From contig SEMN01000265.1 in NCBI GenBank assembly GCA_005408345.1, positions 372,001 through 436,000 of the forward strand: DNA of 64,000 bases, read 5' to 3'. The DNA comes from Macquaria australasica (taxonomy: Eukaryota; Chordata; Actinopteri; Centrarchiformes; Percichthyidae). The notes under the pieces were generated by a model. That model had not been told where the DNA came from. It saw nothing but the letters and a program-made list of their open reading frames with translations, and made no database searches. Positions 37,256 to 50,262 of this stretch are shown one piece after another (positions within the stretch are counted from its first letter, which is position 1; each line of letters begins with the position of its first letter). The position numbers and the translations under genes were made by a program.

Positions 37256-39516
37256 ACTTCTTCCATGGGTGTCAAGCTTTACTGTGCATGTAAGGCAGGG
37301 GTGCATGCAGTGAAGAAATAATGACCTCCTCTTTAAAGTCTTCCCTGTAACATTAATAGATCACTACTTGTTTTTGGACCTGTGTAAAGATCCCATTGAT
37401 CTCCATCTGCCTTTTAATTAAGTCTCTGGCTACAAATTACTGTTGGGCCTCATTACCTAAATGTACTGCTCGGAGCTGAGGATCCTGAGGTTTTTATGCA
37501 GAGAGACAACGTTTCTGCAGTTTTCTCACAGCTTTAACATGACTTGGAGAGAACTAAGTTACATGTATAACATTGCTGAAAAGATTTTCTATCCTCTCTC
37601 CTCTTCTTGCGTAGTCTAGCATATTCTAGTCTGTATTTTAGACAGATTTGCAGACCGATTAGCTTCTCAGAGTGTACAGTATGCTGCCTGAAGCACTGAA
37701 ATAATGCCGACTCTATGTTTATTTACTGCTGAACTATACATATATCAACATGATTACGCATAGGGCATTACAGACATGTGAACTGTGATTACTTCCAGCA
37801 AGCTGCTTTTCTTTGGGGGACGAAAATGACACTGGAAGTCTATTTCCAGGGTATATAAAATATTCCATATTCAGCTTTATCTGCTAAGATACATTGTCCT
37901 CAGGAGTTATTTGTAAACAGAGAGTTTTAGGGCCAACAACCTTTTTGGTATGTACTGTAGAAGAAGAGAGACAGAAGAAGAAAAAGAAGAAAAAACATGA
38001 TAATATGATTTTTCAAATCCAAGTTCAACTGTAATTTCGTGATTAAGCAAAACCAAGAGCGATCCAAAAGGAGATTTACAAGACGATGTTAAGCGGGAGA
38101 ATTCCAGATTTTCCTGGAAGCAGTTTTGTCATCCTTCAACGTAATAGCCAGTGGTGGATTTAATCCCCTCAAATTAGTCCCTCGCTAATCCTCACTAACC
38201 CCAAACAGAGGTCACTCATGTCCAATTTGAAGATGCATAAAAAAACACTTTGTAATTGCGTGTTTGAGGCTGACAGCTTGATGATGAGTAATTCTCCTGC
38301 ATGCTCTTTTCTTCGCACATCAACTTTAAAAAGTCAACCTCCAGTACATACATCAACCTGACAGACTGCAGCGGTGTAAAACACATGGCAGATCATCACC
38401 TCTGTGATTTTCATACTGTAACGCTCTGACATCAAAAATCCACACCTTCCATATTGGTTGTTACGTGATTTGTTGTGTTATTCAGTAGTAATGTAACAAT
38501 TCTCCATAAAGGCACTGGTTTAAGTTTTGGTGCCCGCATCCTGTTTATAGAAGCGTATTTGTGTATGTAAACACTGAACACCTCCCAAGTCGACTTACAA
38601 ATCCTCATCTACTCTACCGTACTGTACTGTTGAATGGATGGGGGCGTGCCAAATGTGACTGAGCGTCGTGCTGGCTGGACACAACCAACATGTGACCTTG
38701 TGCCGCTATCACATCACATCTTGGCCGTTTGTCTCAACTGTATTAGGGGATTATGCTGACCTATGCCCCTGTCCCCGGTCAAATTTAAGCTTCATGCACT
38801 TAATTCTAAGCCTATATTTTGCCAATGCCAAGCGAGAGTATTGGTGGTGCTTCTGGCTCTCTACCTACTCTACCTATTTCCCATAGTCATACAGTTCATG
38901 AGAGTTTATAGTGGCAGAGAAAGGCAACTGCTTTGTGTCTAATATTAGGGATGTTGTTCTGAAAGGTTCATCTACGGTCACTGCCTCCCTCTTTATTTGT
39001 AATGTGAGCAGGTGGTTAAAGACTTTTACAGGACCTCTCTCAAGCTATGACACAACAGGCGCAATCATGCAAATTCACAAACACTGCAGTAGATGTGTTG
39101 GATTATCCAGGACAAGCAAGGCTAGACTTTGAAACTACATGGATCAACACAAACACAAGTGTCACAGTATCAAAACCAAATCAATACATTGATGAAGGAG
39201 CAGACCACAGACCTGCAAAAAGAAGCAGGGTCTTGCATGACAGAACATGGTGTAAGCTTACACAAACGATGCTTTTGCACAGCGGCTTTGTTCACATCTT
39301 CGCAAAAACACGCAGAGAGGCGACCAAACTCAGACAGCATGACAGGCTGGTACAGCAACCAATCAGAAACCCAGAATCCCCTTGGAAAAAGCACTCACTC
39401 ACCTATTAAAATGACATCCATAATGGTTTTGTTTATCTCTAAGTCCAGGGTTCTGATGCTCCGATCTCTCACATGCCATGCTCCTCCGCAAGTGTTGTTT
39501 TTCTTTTTGAAGCAGC

Positions 39517-39782
39517 AGTAATTAGTCAATTAATCAATCAACAAAAAATTTATCAGCAACTATTTTAATAATTGTCTTAATCACATTTAAAGCAAAAATG
39601 CCAAACACTGGCTTGTTCCATCTTCCTCATCGTGAGAATGAACTGCCTGTTCTCCGTTTATATCATTGAATTCAATATCTTTGGATTTTGGAGATGTCAC
39701 ACTGGGCTCTGGGAAACTGTGATGGGCAAGTGATTAATTCATTAAATCAAGAAAATAATTATCAGATTAATTGATAATAGGA
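39517..39782 (+). mobile_element. Repeat B fragment in intron 2
   Basis: It carries AATTAGTCAATTAATCAATC near the left, GCAAAAATGCCAAACACTGG, ATATCTTTGGATTTTGGA, CACTGGGCTCTGGGAAACTG and a right part with ATTAATTGATAATAGG. Both extreme termini have decayed. Confidence 0.6.
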
Positions 39783-42744
39783 TCGCTTTGTTTTTTGGCC
39801 TAGTGAGAAGTCACAGGGAAATGAATCTTCAGTGTATTTCCAGGGCCAGAGTCCATTTTCTTAGTTTACTTCATTCAAGCTAGTAGTTGACTAGTAGCTA
39901 GCTAGTTTACTGAACTCCAGAGTAACTTTCTCGAGCATGCTAACATTTTCTTTCTTTTACTTGAAACATTTATTGCGGTGGTGCTTTTATTTTGAGATCT
40001 GATTTGATTTCCCTTACTTTACATGTTGAATAAAACTGTGTCAGGCCTATTTATTAATCCTCTCCGTCAACATTGTGTTCCTCATAGAGACACTACTGTC
40101 TCCCTCTCTGTGGCAAATTGTGGAAACTGAGGACTGTTTAGCATCTTACGTTCGGACGACACAGCCTGACATACGACCTGCTCCCCGCAACAGGAACTTG
40201 GGCCCTCTGAGTAGCCCCCATTTCTTCAGTGTTTCAGACAGCAGACCTCAGTGTACTCTCTGAGCCTGAACTTATAAACTCCCTCACTCCTTCACCCCTT
40301 GTCTAACTTCTTTATTTCTTAGGGCCTTTACTGTGCAATTAACTAATGTATTAGCATAAGAAAGAGGTTGGATGCACATAATTATTTTGGAACATGCACA
40401 GAAAACTGCACAAAATACATTATATTCTTTGTATTAATACAAATAAAGTGCTATATAGAGACATTGTTTTTGTCCTAGAATGTATTTGAGCAACACATCA
40501 CTGTTTCAAATAGTTAAAATCCATCCTCATATCTCCCTACGTCACAATGAAGGTTATCCTGTATAATCCTGTGACCTGACCACTGATCTACACCTGGAGC
40601 CTCTATTATTAAGAACTCTATTAATAGGCTGCTACCTCGTAGCTACCTGCTGCCACTAGCAGACTTTTCAAATGGGTGCTTCTGAAATACAAACCCAAAC
40701 AAATACAGCGTTGTGTTAATAAGTTTCTACATCGTTGCTCTCTGGCCTCGGTGACTCAGCGTGACCCAAAGGTTGCAGAGGCTTCCTGGCAAAGTGAAAT
40801 GGTCCCTGGGAATTTGTAAAACCTCTCTGCAACCTTCACGCACGTCACCTCATCACTTGTTTACTCCAAAAGCCCGCGCCCCCCATTTTTCAGCCTCTTT
40901 TGTTGTGTTTTTCGATTATGCATTAGTTGAAAGAGGAAAGTGCAGACAAGCAGTCGACCCTTTTCTATTTCTGCCTGGTATGAATCATTTGCAATTCAAA
41001 GAGGGACCAAAGTGCTACTTCCTGTTTTCCAGTCTTGTTGCAATCCTCCAGGAATGTGTACCTTTATTAGTTAATGTTATCTCTCTTTCTTTCTTTGTTT
41101 TTGTCTCCCCCATTCTCTCTTTGTCTGCCTTGCCCTGTGTTTGTTGTTCTCTCCTATTAAGTCATCAAACTATGATGAATGTGAAGACACACACACACAA
41201 CAGAGAGAGAGGGTTCTGCTAAATTAAGAATAAAGATGTAGGCAGCCGAAGAGATACTGGGTGCATTGAGACAGCCATCCTGTAAGCTAGTGGCTAATTT
41301 TAGACCGTCAGGGCAGTGCACTGTATCTCCCTGTGGATGAGTTGAACCATAGAGGGATCTGAGCATCAGCTCAGCCTCTTGTTCTCTCATCTGTTCTGTG
41401 TGTGGACACTGTCCTTTGTGCAGAAAGGTTACAGGACAGCCACAATAGGCCGGGGTGGAGAGATGTGGATTCAAAGAGCTTTTAAAAACACCTGGGGTTT
41501 AGGGGGGGTTTAACAGCAGATTTTGCATACGCATGGCAAAACTGGTCCAGAATTATGCCAGAATACAATGTCGGCACAACATGAAGTCCGTGCTCAGGCT
41601 CTCTTTCTTTTCTGGAGTGATTGCACTCTGTGAGATGAGGAAGTAAGTAGCCTTTGCAATTTGGTCAAAAGTGGTCCAGTATTTTTCTAAATTCTCAGGT
41701 GTACAAGCCAGAAAAAGCAAAAATAGAACTGAGGAGAAAAATAAAAGGCAGATAACATTAAAATAAAGATTGGCACTGGAGTTAAATATAGAGTAAAAGA
41801 TGCTGTAAGGAAATAGAAACGTTCGATATAACAAAGTATAGTATAGTATAACTGCTTATTTAATTTTTTATTCTTACTTCAATAGATAATAATTGAATGT
41901 ACTGTACATATACACTTATTGTGTGACTTCAACCCTCTGGACTTCTATATCTTTTACAGTCTGGTATCATTTTAGTCTATTTATTATCAAGAATTAGTTT
42001 GTTTCATTTGCTTCATTTACAACTTTGAAACTGTTGAAAAATTTACCTGAAACAAAATGTTCACCATTTCTAACTTTGGGTTATTTTCGTTTAACAATTT
42101 AACAATCTCAATTAATTTGTCATTACACTTATGAGAAGTAGAATGGGCAGTTTATAGAGAATGGAAAGCCATCAACTTAAAAATAGATAATAATTACCTG
42201 AAATCCTTCATTCAACAAATTGGCAAATGAGGCAGGTTTATTATGCAAAACCCAGCAATCAGCAATCACCAATCTTTTTTTCCATATTTAACTTTTTAGG
42301 AGGAGAAATTGAGCTTCAGTGTGAGGGCGATTATGGAATAACTAACCTGGAAAGAGGTAATGGGTTTCTCATGCTAATGAGAAACTCTGAATTAGTGCCA
42401 CAGCCAACCGGGCGTGAGTCAATTCTCTTCGCCCAGATCCCACGTAAATGAAACCACTTCACATTGCAGATATGCTTACTCACCCTGCTGATGACTTTCT
42501 ATTCTGAAACTTCCTGCTCTGATTTAACCGCCACACCAGCAGTAATGCTTGCCCCGGCTCCTGGCGTTTAACCACACGTACTGGCTGATTATTCCAGAGG
42601 TCTGCACTCCCGTCAGGATCAGTCTTTAATTCACCTCACTCGCTCTGCATTACCTACTCTGTGCCTTATGTCTATTTCCTCCACTGGTCAGTTTGTTTTG
42701 GAAAGAAGCCATGTTGAATTATGCAGCTCAACATCTGTGAGATG

Positions 42745-42773
42745 CACACACAAACACACACACACACACACAC
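42745..42773. repeat. Short impure CA microsatellite
   Basis: CACACACAAACACA followed by about eight CA units, 330 bases before exon 3. Confidence 0.85.
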
Positions 42774-43103
42774 TGGCGGCAACCAAATTCTCTGGTGGCC
42801 AAACAGGCACACCATGCCCTCCACTTCAAAGGTGACTTTGTACTTTTGTGAACGTTTTAAGTGTGTTTTTTTAAATATATATTTTTGTATCTCTGAAATA
42901 CCAATGCAGGTGATGTTTCAGAGACACTAACAGCTCTAAATCCAAACCACTGTATCTGTCTGTGTTGAGTTATATCACTTAACATAACACTGTACTTGAA
43001 TCTGATCAGAATTTGAGTGTACATTTTCACACAACAAAGGAGGTACTGAGGCGGTCTAACAGAGGTCTCTGTCTCTCTCTCCATCTGTCTTTCTCTTTGG
43101 CAG

Positions 43104-43265
43104 ATTTTCCATATGACCTATGACCTGGCCAGTGCAGTGGTAAGAATATTTAATTTGATAGGGATGATGCTGCTTCTGTGTCACTGGGATGGCTGTCTCC
43201 AGTATCTGGTGCCTCTCCTCCAAGACTTCCCCCCTGACTGCTGGGTGTCCCTAAACGGTATGGTT
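43104..43265 (+). CDS. hcn1: hcn1 exon 3: S5 and pore turret
   Basis: This exon is 162 nt and encodes residues 261-314 in phase 0 at both ends. The acceptor is TTTGGCAG|ATT and the donor is GTT|GTAAGT, a perfect consensus. It begins with IFHMTYDLASAVVRIFN of the S4-S5 linker and S5, continues through MMLLLCHWDGCLQYLVPLL, and ends in the extracellular turret DFPPDCWVSLNGMV. The turret carries C306 and the family's CHWDGC signature lies at 286-291. Differences from mammalian HCN1, from memory, are Tyr294 for Phe and Gly312 for Glu; the NGMV ending is seen in HCN2 and HCN4. It lies 22.7 kb from exon 2. Confidence 0.96.
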
Positions 43266-44635
43266 GTAAGTATGACACACTCTTCTCTTTTGTTTGTTAT
43301 TTTGGCATTTGCTATGTACTGTATGTACTGTATATACAGTCAGTGCCACTGAACTCAGCCGTCTTCCAATTGACAGTTCGCTAAGCCCCTTATGCTCTGC
43401 CAACCTACAAACAAACCACTGGTTAGCACTGGTAACAGTAATGTGCTGTAGGAAAATTAAAAACAGTTTTCATTGGCCTTCTTGTTCCATAGTGTTTACA
43501 CATATCACACTTTCTAAACTTTTTTTGTGTCATTTATTCGTGTTTGTACTCATGACTGGCCTCTCTATGAACTAAAGGTTGGATTTCCATAGAAAATTGT
43601 TTAGTTTCAGGTCTTTGGGGACCGTCTCCCCTCTGTCTGCACTTTCGCTGTGTTTTCCCTCCTCCCTCTCTTTCTCTGAGTTTGGGTCAAACGGACTGTA
43701 GCTGCTCCTCTCCGAGCAATGCAATAGTGTAGAAGTGTGTACAGGCCTCCTGGGTAACGCTGATTGGAAATGTTCACCCGAGGAACTCTTCTGCCTTCTC
43801 GTCTCCCTCTCTGCGACAAACATTTCTGTACTCCACATGCACACTGACTGCTCCGAGGCATCAGACTGGAGGTGCAAATGTCGGCTTTCCTCAGCATCAC
43901 AACTCTGTATCCCGCTCTTATTTGCACTTTGAGGCAACGAGTTGCCCAAGTGAGCCCAATACCAACTAACATGTGTTATTCATCCAAACAGACATTATCC
44001 GTCTCTGTTTGCACCAAAATGAATCTGCAGTGATATAATTTCCCACATAACTGTCACAACTCATCCTTGCTAATGGTTATGTACACAAACTGGGCAAACA
44101 GCTTCTTCATTTACTGCACCCTAGATTTTTTTTTTTTAACTTTCCTTCACTTGCCTAATTATAAACGTGTGTTGCTCCTTTTGCTCAGAATTAATGATAT
44201 ACTCCCCCTTCTTGTATGCAAATCGATACGAAATGGGAGTCTTGTAAAAGGCTAATTTGCTGCCCCCTGTGTGGCAGGGTCATTTGAGCCGTGGAAACCT
44301 ATAGCCATAGCTGGAGATTGCAAAAAGGTGTGCTGGAAGCTTATAGGTGAGTTAAAACCGCTGTGACGACTGATTAATCTAAATTCTCTCTCCTTAGTAA
44401 GATGAAACTGTGGAATAATTTGTATTCAGTTTGTAGAAACGACTTGAGAAAGATGTCTCCCAGCTCCTCACAGATATAAGGTTTCTACTGACATGTTCCG
44501 ACTGCAGCTGCTTGTCTGCAGACTAGCACACCTATATATAGAGCCTCGCAGAGTTCGCCTGTACAGGAGTCTAAAAGGTACAATAATGCTTTCAAATCTC
44601 AGTAGTTTCGCAGCTTCTTGGACTGGTGGATTAGG

Positions 44636-44770
44636 ATTTTGCTGCTTTTTCTTTCACTGTAAATAAAATATAAATATCTTCGGGTTTTGGACTGTCGGTC
44701 GGACAAAACAAGCATTTTGAATAGTTACCTTTGACTCTGGGCAATTACTGACATTTTATAGCTAAACGAT
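44636..44770 (+). mobile_element. Repeat B fragment in intron 3
   Basis: It contains TTTTGCTGCTTTTTCTTTCA and TCGGGTTTTGGACTGTCGGT, then TGACTCTGGGCAATTACTG and GACATTTTATAGC, in family order. The termini are absent. Confidence 0.55.
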
Positions 44771-45576
44771 GAGTCAATACTTTTGAGAGGATCACCGCAC
44801 TCACAACACAACGCTGCGGCGCAGGAATATGGAGAGATATTAGCCTCAAAACCGGTGACAAATGTGTGTTTTGTGATCCACGAATTAAAATGAGATTTAC
44901 AATGATGATTTGTAAGTAATCTATGATGTTCACAAATGCATTCTCCAATCCACCAACAAATGCCAACCGATTTGAACAAATATAAAACAACTTGAATAAA
45001 TGTCAGTATTCTACATAAATATTTCCAACTTCTGACTCATTAATCAAATAACATTTGCTTTTGAAAAGCTTCCTGTGCATTTAAATGTCCAGCACTTAAA
45101 CTTAAAAGAGTCTCCAACCCCACAAATGTATGCTAATCCACACAACTCAGGTGATCCATGCAAAAAATATATAATATACATGTAGAATACTGACCTTTAT
45201 TCAAGAAAGCCAAACACATCAAAACTTGAGAAAGGAAGGCTCTGCACTCTCTGCACAAACTAGACCTTCATCAGGGCAAATGCTTGACAAAAGGCAATCT
45301 CAATGCTTATAATGACATTAAAGATAACACATCTGTGCTTTTTAATGAAAGCACACATGGGAAATGCAGTTCAGGATTGATACAAAACTTATCTGTGGAG
45401 CTCACAGATACAACGTCAAAAAAAAAAAAAACTGAGGATAAATCGATACGGAAAGCAATCAGGAATTCAAAATAATGGAAAAACATTTTTATTTAATTTT
45501 GATATATTTTAATTTCCAGATTGATTTCTCCTTCAGGTTTTTGTGATGACTGAACACTTGCGTTGGACCTAAGTTT

Positions 45577-45639
45577 GCAGAAGATACACAATTAATCCAA
45601 AAAAATAATTGATGAAAAGAATCGCTAGTTGCAGCCCTA
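45577..45639 (+). mobile_element. Repeat B terminal fragment
   Basis: Only the right end of the family is recognisable: AATAATTGATGAAAAGAATC followed by GCTAGTTGCAGCCCTA, the characteristic terminus. Confidence 0.5.
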
Positions 45640-47434
45640 AATGAGACGTGTTGGAGGCAAAATCTTTGTATATGTAATTGGTACTGTACTGTTGGATGTC
45701 AGCTCATGAGCAGCTAACATAGTGTTACTGACTGTGATGTGGTAGAGTGGGCAATTTGTGGAATCTCTTCCCTGTGGATCCTTGCAGAAGTAGAGGCCTG
45801 TGTGTTGACTGTGGACTGGAAAATGCAAAGTGAAAAGCCCTGCCCACATGTGGGATTCCTCTTTTCACACACCATCACAACGCATTAGTGCTCACGAGCT
45901 AAAAATCTTGATAAGATATCTCCCCTTCTGTTTACTGCAGGTATAAATGCGTAATGTCAGGAGAGGGACTGTCAGGTGAATGTCGTCTTCAAAGGGCGCA
46001 TCTTTCGGCTGCGTTTGCTCAAGAATGACTGCTTCAATTTAAGGTTGCGTCATTGTCGTTGGCTTGGTACTTATTGTCTCCAACTCTGAGAAGAAGAGGG
46101 GGGCCTACGAGGACTGCAGATACTGTTGAGTGGTGCAGTACAAGGTGTAGGACTGTTATCTTCTTGACTAATGGCCTGAGAGTAGCTTCTTACTCTTTAG
46201 AGGCTGCATTTACTTAATCACCAGACGAGATAATGCTGCTGTTGCTCGGGTGAGAGGGTGATGGTCTGTTGCTTTTGTCTGCATGTACAGTGTAAAGATA
46301 CGTGTTCGGGAGCACGGAGGAACGTACGTCTTTTGTGAGTGTTTGTGCGCTCACTGTTCCTGCACAGACTCATATTAAGAGGCAGACAGCTGAGCAGTAG
46401 CCTGCTGAGGATTCATGTCTCAGAGAGGTTTAGGGGCAGACAGATAGACAGATACTGTAGGTAGATAGACAAAAAAAACAAAGAGAAAGGCCTGGCTAAC
46501 CATGCATAACCACCCTTCAGCATCAGTCACCCTTGCTGGCCTCTTTTATCCCTGGACCACCCACTACGTTCTCATCTCTCTCTTCCCCTGGATGAGTCAC
46601 TTCCCAACAGCCAGGCTCAGTCCAGAGTTTATGAATTAATCAAACTTTCTCTCCTCTCTCATGGCACGCGCCTCAACAAGAGGACACATTGGTTTCATCT
46701 GAATAAAATGCAAGAGTGTTTTGCCCTGATGTGAACAGCTCGCTGGTGTGGTGAATTATTTGGTGCAGGGTACCTTTGGTTGGTTGAAATTGTTGGGTGT
46801 GTTCAGTGTTTACCCTTCTTGGAGAGTCCTTGCTGATAATAGGAGAGTTTAATCACACACGTCTGGGAATGTCTGGAAAGTATTCTGGAGTATTTCCACC
46901 AGAATTGTCGAGATGTCAAGCACAGCTGCTAAGGACAGCACTCGACGCCAGTGGTGCTGAGTTTTAAAGGGCTGTCGCAGGACATTTGAAAATGCAGTTT
47001 GCTGCTGAAACTATTTTGATGGAAGGTCACTTTTGTTGAGGTTGAATGAGGCTATTGTCATCTGGAGAGTGCAGGCAGCTTCTCCCTTCCAAACATAAAA
47101 CAGGTTGCTTCCTTGCTTGGTTTAACCTTTCTGATTGAGGGTGTGCTCATCAGTGAAAGTGGCTGCTGCTTACTTGATTGCACATGATTGGTCACCAAAA
47201 GAAAAAGAAAAAGTCCCCTCACTCCTCAGAATGTCATTCTTTTATGTCATTCTATTTATTTATTACCCTTCAGAGAATGTAGAAAGAATGGGCTAATACC
47301 AAGGTGACAAAATCAACTGACATATTATAGGATAAAGAAAATACAGGGAAGTAAACGCATCACAAAGGACGGAATAACACGCTGGAGAGGCGCAACAGCC
47401 CTGCATAACCTACTGCCTAACCAACATCGACAAC

Positions 47435-47767
47435 TAGAGCTGTAATGACTAGTTGATGGACAGAAACTTAATCTGTAACTATTTTGATAATCGATCACAT
47501 TTTCAAGCAAAGATGGCAAACATTCCCGAGCTCAAGCTACTCAAATGTGACAATGTGTTGCTTTTCTTTGTTTTATGTGATAGTAAACTGAATATCTTGG
47601 GAGGGACTGTTGGTCGGACAAAAATAGATAATTATTTATGAAATTATAATGGGCATTTTTCACTATTTTCTGACATTTTATAGACCAAATGATTAATCGA
47701 GAACATAATCGGCAGAATAATCGATAATGAATCAGTAGTATAATAATAATCAGTAGTTGCAACCCCA
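47435..47767 (+). mobile_element. Repeat B (hAT-like MITE), near full length
   Basis: It starts TAGAGCTGTAATGACTAGTTG and ends AGTAGTTGCAACCCCA, with the internal landmarks GGACTGTTGGTCGGACAAA and TTTTCTGACATTTTATAGACC in the usual order. The termini are imperfect inverted repeats. The flanks TCGACAAC and CTAACAAC share their last five bases and may be an eroded target duplication. No protein-coding capacity is present. Confidence 0.7.
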
Positions 47768-49762
47768 CTAACAACTCAACCTTACAACCCCGAGGAAAGC
47801 AAGGGAGACCTCTGCAAAAAAAAAAACAACAACAATAAAACCCAATAAAAACCAATAAGGAGAAAACTGTAGAAAGCTTTGGCAGGCCAAGTCCAAGAAG
47901 GATCCTTCATCAGGACTGCTGAGCAGATGAGAAGCGTTCAAACTTACGAGACAAAGAGAACCACAACCTTCACACTGAGATACACCACTGTGAATGCTTT
48001 TCTTGCCAACTTACAGTTTGGCACTCATGCGGCCCCGCAGACCCCTTCACTTCCTCGCTTATGTGTTCAAAGACTGTTGTGCCTTCTGTGCACTCCCAGG
48101 GAGAACAGCTTGTAGTTTGATTATGTAATTGAAAAATGAATATTGTGCATCACATTTTTTTTTTTCCCTCCCATGCGTGGGACAGCTTGCCGGGTTTTAG
48201 AGAGTTATATGATTGAGTAATTAAAACCATCAGTTAATGCGAATGTTTTGCTCATTCTTTTTAAATATGGAAAAAAAAAAAACACCCGAGAGGGAGCATT
48301 TACCTGGAATGAGACATGGAAATGAAAACACAAAATGCCTGTAAAATCCAAATAGCATGAAATTTGGCATGAAAACGTATTCAAAATGGAAAATCAACAC
48401 ATGCACACACATTCTAAAAACTCTCTCAAGTGTGACTTTCACAAGAATATAAAAGGAAATGTATTTTGCTTGGCTTTTACCAAACAAAAAGTAAAACTAG
48501 GGCAGCTATGGAATCAGTGTGCATCTGTGGGAGTACAGATGAGAAATCACTGTTATTTGCCCTATGAGCACTTGTGCTGTTGAGGGGTTAAATCCTGTCC
48601 TTTGCAGCTGTGCATTACATCCTGTTAGTTTCATACTTATTTGTTGGTATCAGCAACAACCAACGTCTCTGGGTCGCACTTGACACTGGGACGACGGTGA
48701 ATCATCGATTGCCTTCCCGGTCACATAACCGGTCACATCTTGTGTGAGGGGGACTGTTGGAGGCACGATGTGACTAATGAATTGCTGGCTAGTTGTTAAA
48801 CGCACAAGTTTCACAGTCAAACACTTGGCTCAGTCTAATTATAGAAACTTTTAAGTTGTTGATTTGAATACTTTGACAATGGCGTGGGGTAAGATTAGTA
48901 TTAATGCATGTGATGATGAAGTCTGTGAATTCACTTTACTGCTCTACTTATAAACAAAAGGCAGAGCTGTTGAAAGATGAATATGCAGTATCTGATGTCA
49001 CTTGTTTTGCTGCATCCAGAGCTTAATTATATTTAGACCTCTGGAGGAACTGAATACATCTGCTGTGTTAGCCACATTTATTAAAATCAAGGGGATTGTA
49101 GAGAACAGGGGAAAAGTAGAAACTGCATTTCTGGAGAAAATGTGTTATGCAATGACTCACTTTTCCTAAAGGACAGAAGGCTATATGGCAAGAAGCAACA
49201 GTTAAATCTGTCAATCTGGGCGATGTCTGGTGGCTCTTAACACTTTTAACATGTTTGAGAAAAATACATGTTTATGTCCTTTGATTGCTACTGTAAATGG
49301 ACAAAAAAATACAGTATGTACTATGCGTAAGATTGGCTGCTACAATCATGTTATACAAATACTATCTGACTCATTAGCATCTAAAAAGTACCTGATACAA
49401 ATCTTTATAAAAATCAGCCACTTACTGTCTGCTGAAGGAAGTGCTACAGTTTGTAATCCTTAAATCTGTGTGAAGAAGTATGTGAGCTCAAACAGATGGC
49501 TTTTTTCCCCCCAAACGGCTGCTTTGCTTGTAGAATTTCTGTACTGATTTGTTATGAAACTTGACTCCTTAAAAATACTTTCATTCTGACATTTACAGTA
49601 GTTAAACAACTTGTATCTGTTCATATCTATAAAGACTTGACCTAATATTGACGGAACATCAATGATGTCTCACCTGTTGAATTAGGAACCACACCTGTGA
49701 CAGTTGAGTCCAACAGAGACAGTGATTGGTTAGTTCACCAATGAGCTGACCATCACTGGGCT

Positions 49763-50262
49763 AAGGGCTGAATGAAAAATTGCTTTTATATCGAAATCGC
49801 GATTTGAAAGAGCAATTTTGAAATCGCAACAGCTGGGATTTTAAATATAACTTACATTATTGTTTATATAAATGTACTGATTAACTTGCTACAGTTCGGA
49901 GCTGTTAACAGTATCACAACATCACTTAACAAAAGTTATTATCATTAAGTGGCCGACTATGCAGCTGTTATCAGTAACTATAAGCCCACTTTTAAATGCC
50001 ATGATTATATTTTAATATTATTGACTAATGTTAAATATACCATTAATATGACATTTTTTCAATTTTTCACGTAGAAATGGACTTTTCTTTGAATGACTGG
50101 TTTGAAAAAGAACCTAAGCAACTGCATTATTTCTGATTCTATTCATGTCAATTTGTGATTATAAAAAAAAAAAAAAGAAGAAGAAAAAATTAAATTTAAA
50201 TCATAATCGCAATAATGGTCGGAAAAATCTGTTAGCTATTTTCCTCAAATCGTTCAGCTCTA
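49763..50262. mobile_element. Non-autonomous hAT-type transposon (500 bp) with exact 8-bp target duplication
   Basis: The element is flanked on both sides by ACTGGGCT (49755-49762 and 50263-50270), an exact 8-bp target-site duplication as made by hAT transposases. Its ends are inverted: the left begins AAGGGCTGAATGA and the right, reverse-complemented, begins TAGAGCTGAACGA. Inside are subterminal motifs such as ATCGCGATTT near the left and AATCGCAATAAT near the right, and a poly-A run. It has no open frame for a transposase, so it must have been moved in trans. It is of a miniature type I recognise as common in fish, but I cannot give a family name. It lies in hcn1 intron 3. Confidence 0.85.

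Larger units (their letters stand above)
20400..43103 (+). other. hcn1: hcn1 intron 2 (22.7 kb, phase 0)
   Basis: This is the largest intron, splitting S4 from S5. It opens GTGCGT and closes TTTGGCAG. It contains four long dinucleotide tracts (CA at 27628, 30694 and 35361; TG at 32982), an AT tract at 34271, two copies of dispersed repeat C (24053 and 34256), repeat B relics (27174-27366, 39517-39782) and a repeat A relic (37103-37255). No open frame in it resembles a protein I know. Confidence 0.85.

Noticed and set aside
39047..39521. Two overlapping plus-strand frames of 120 and 130 codons
   Set aside because: They overlap in different frames, have chance-like composition and resemble no transposase or reverse transcriptase.
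46440..46475. GATAGACAGATA-rich stretch as a GATA microsatellite
   Set aside because: It is short and irregular, with no consistent unit.
45240..47930. CCTTCATCAGG words near 45270 and 47908 suggesting a shared mobile element
   Set aside because: Beyond this short word the two places do not align convincingly.
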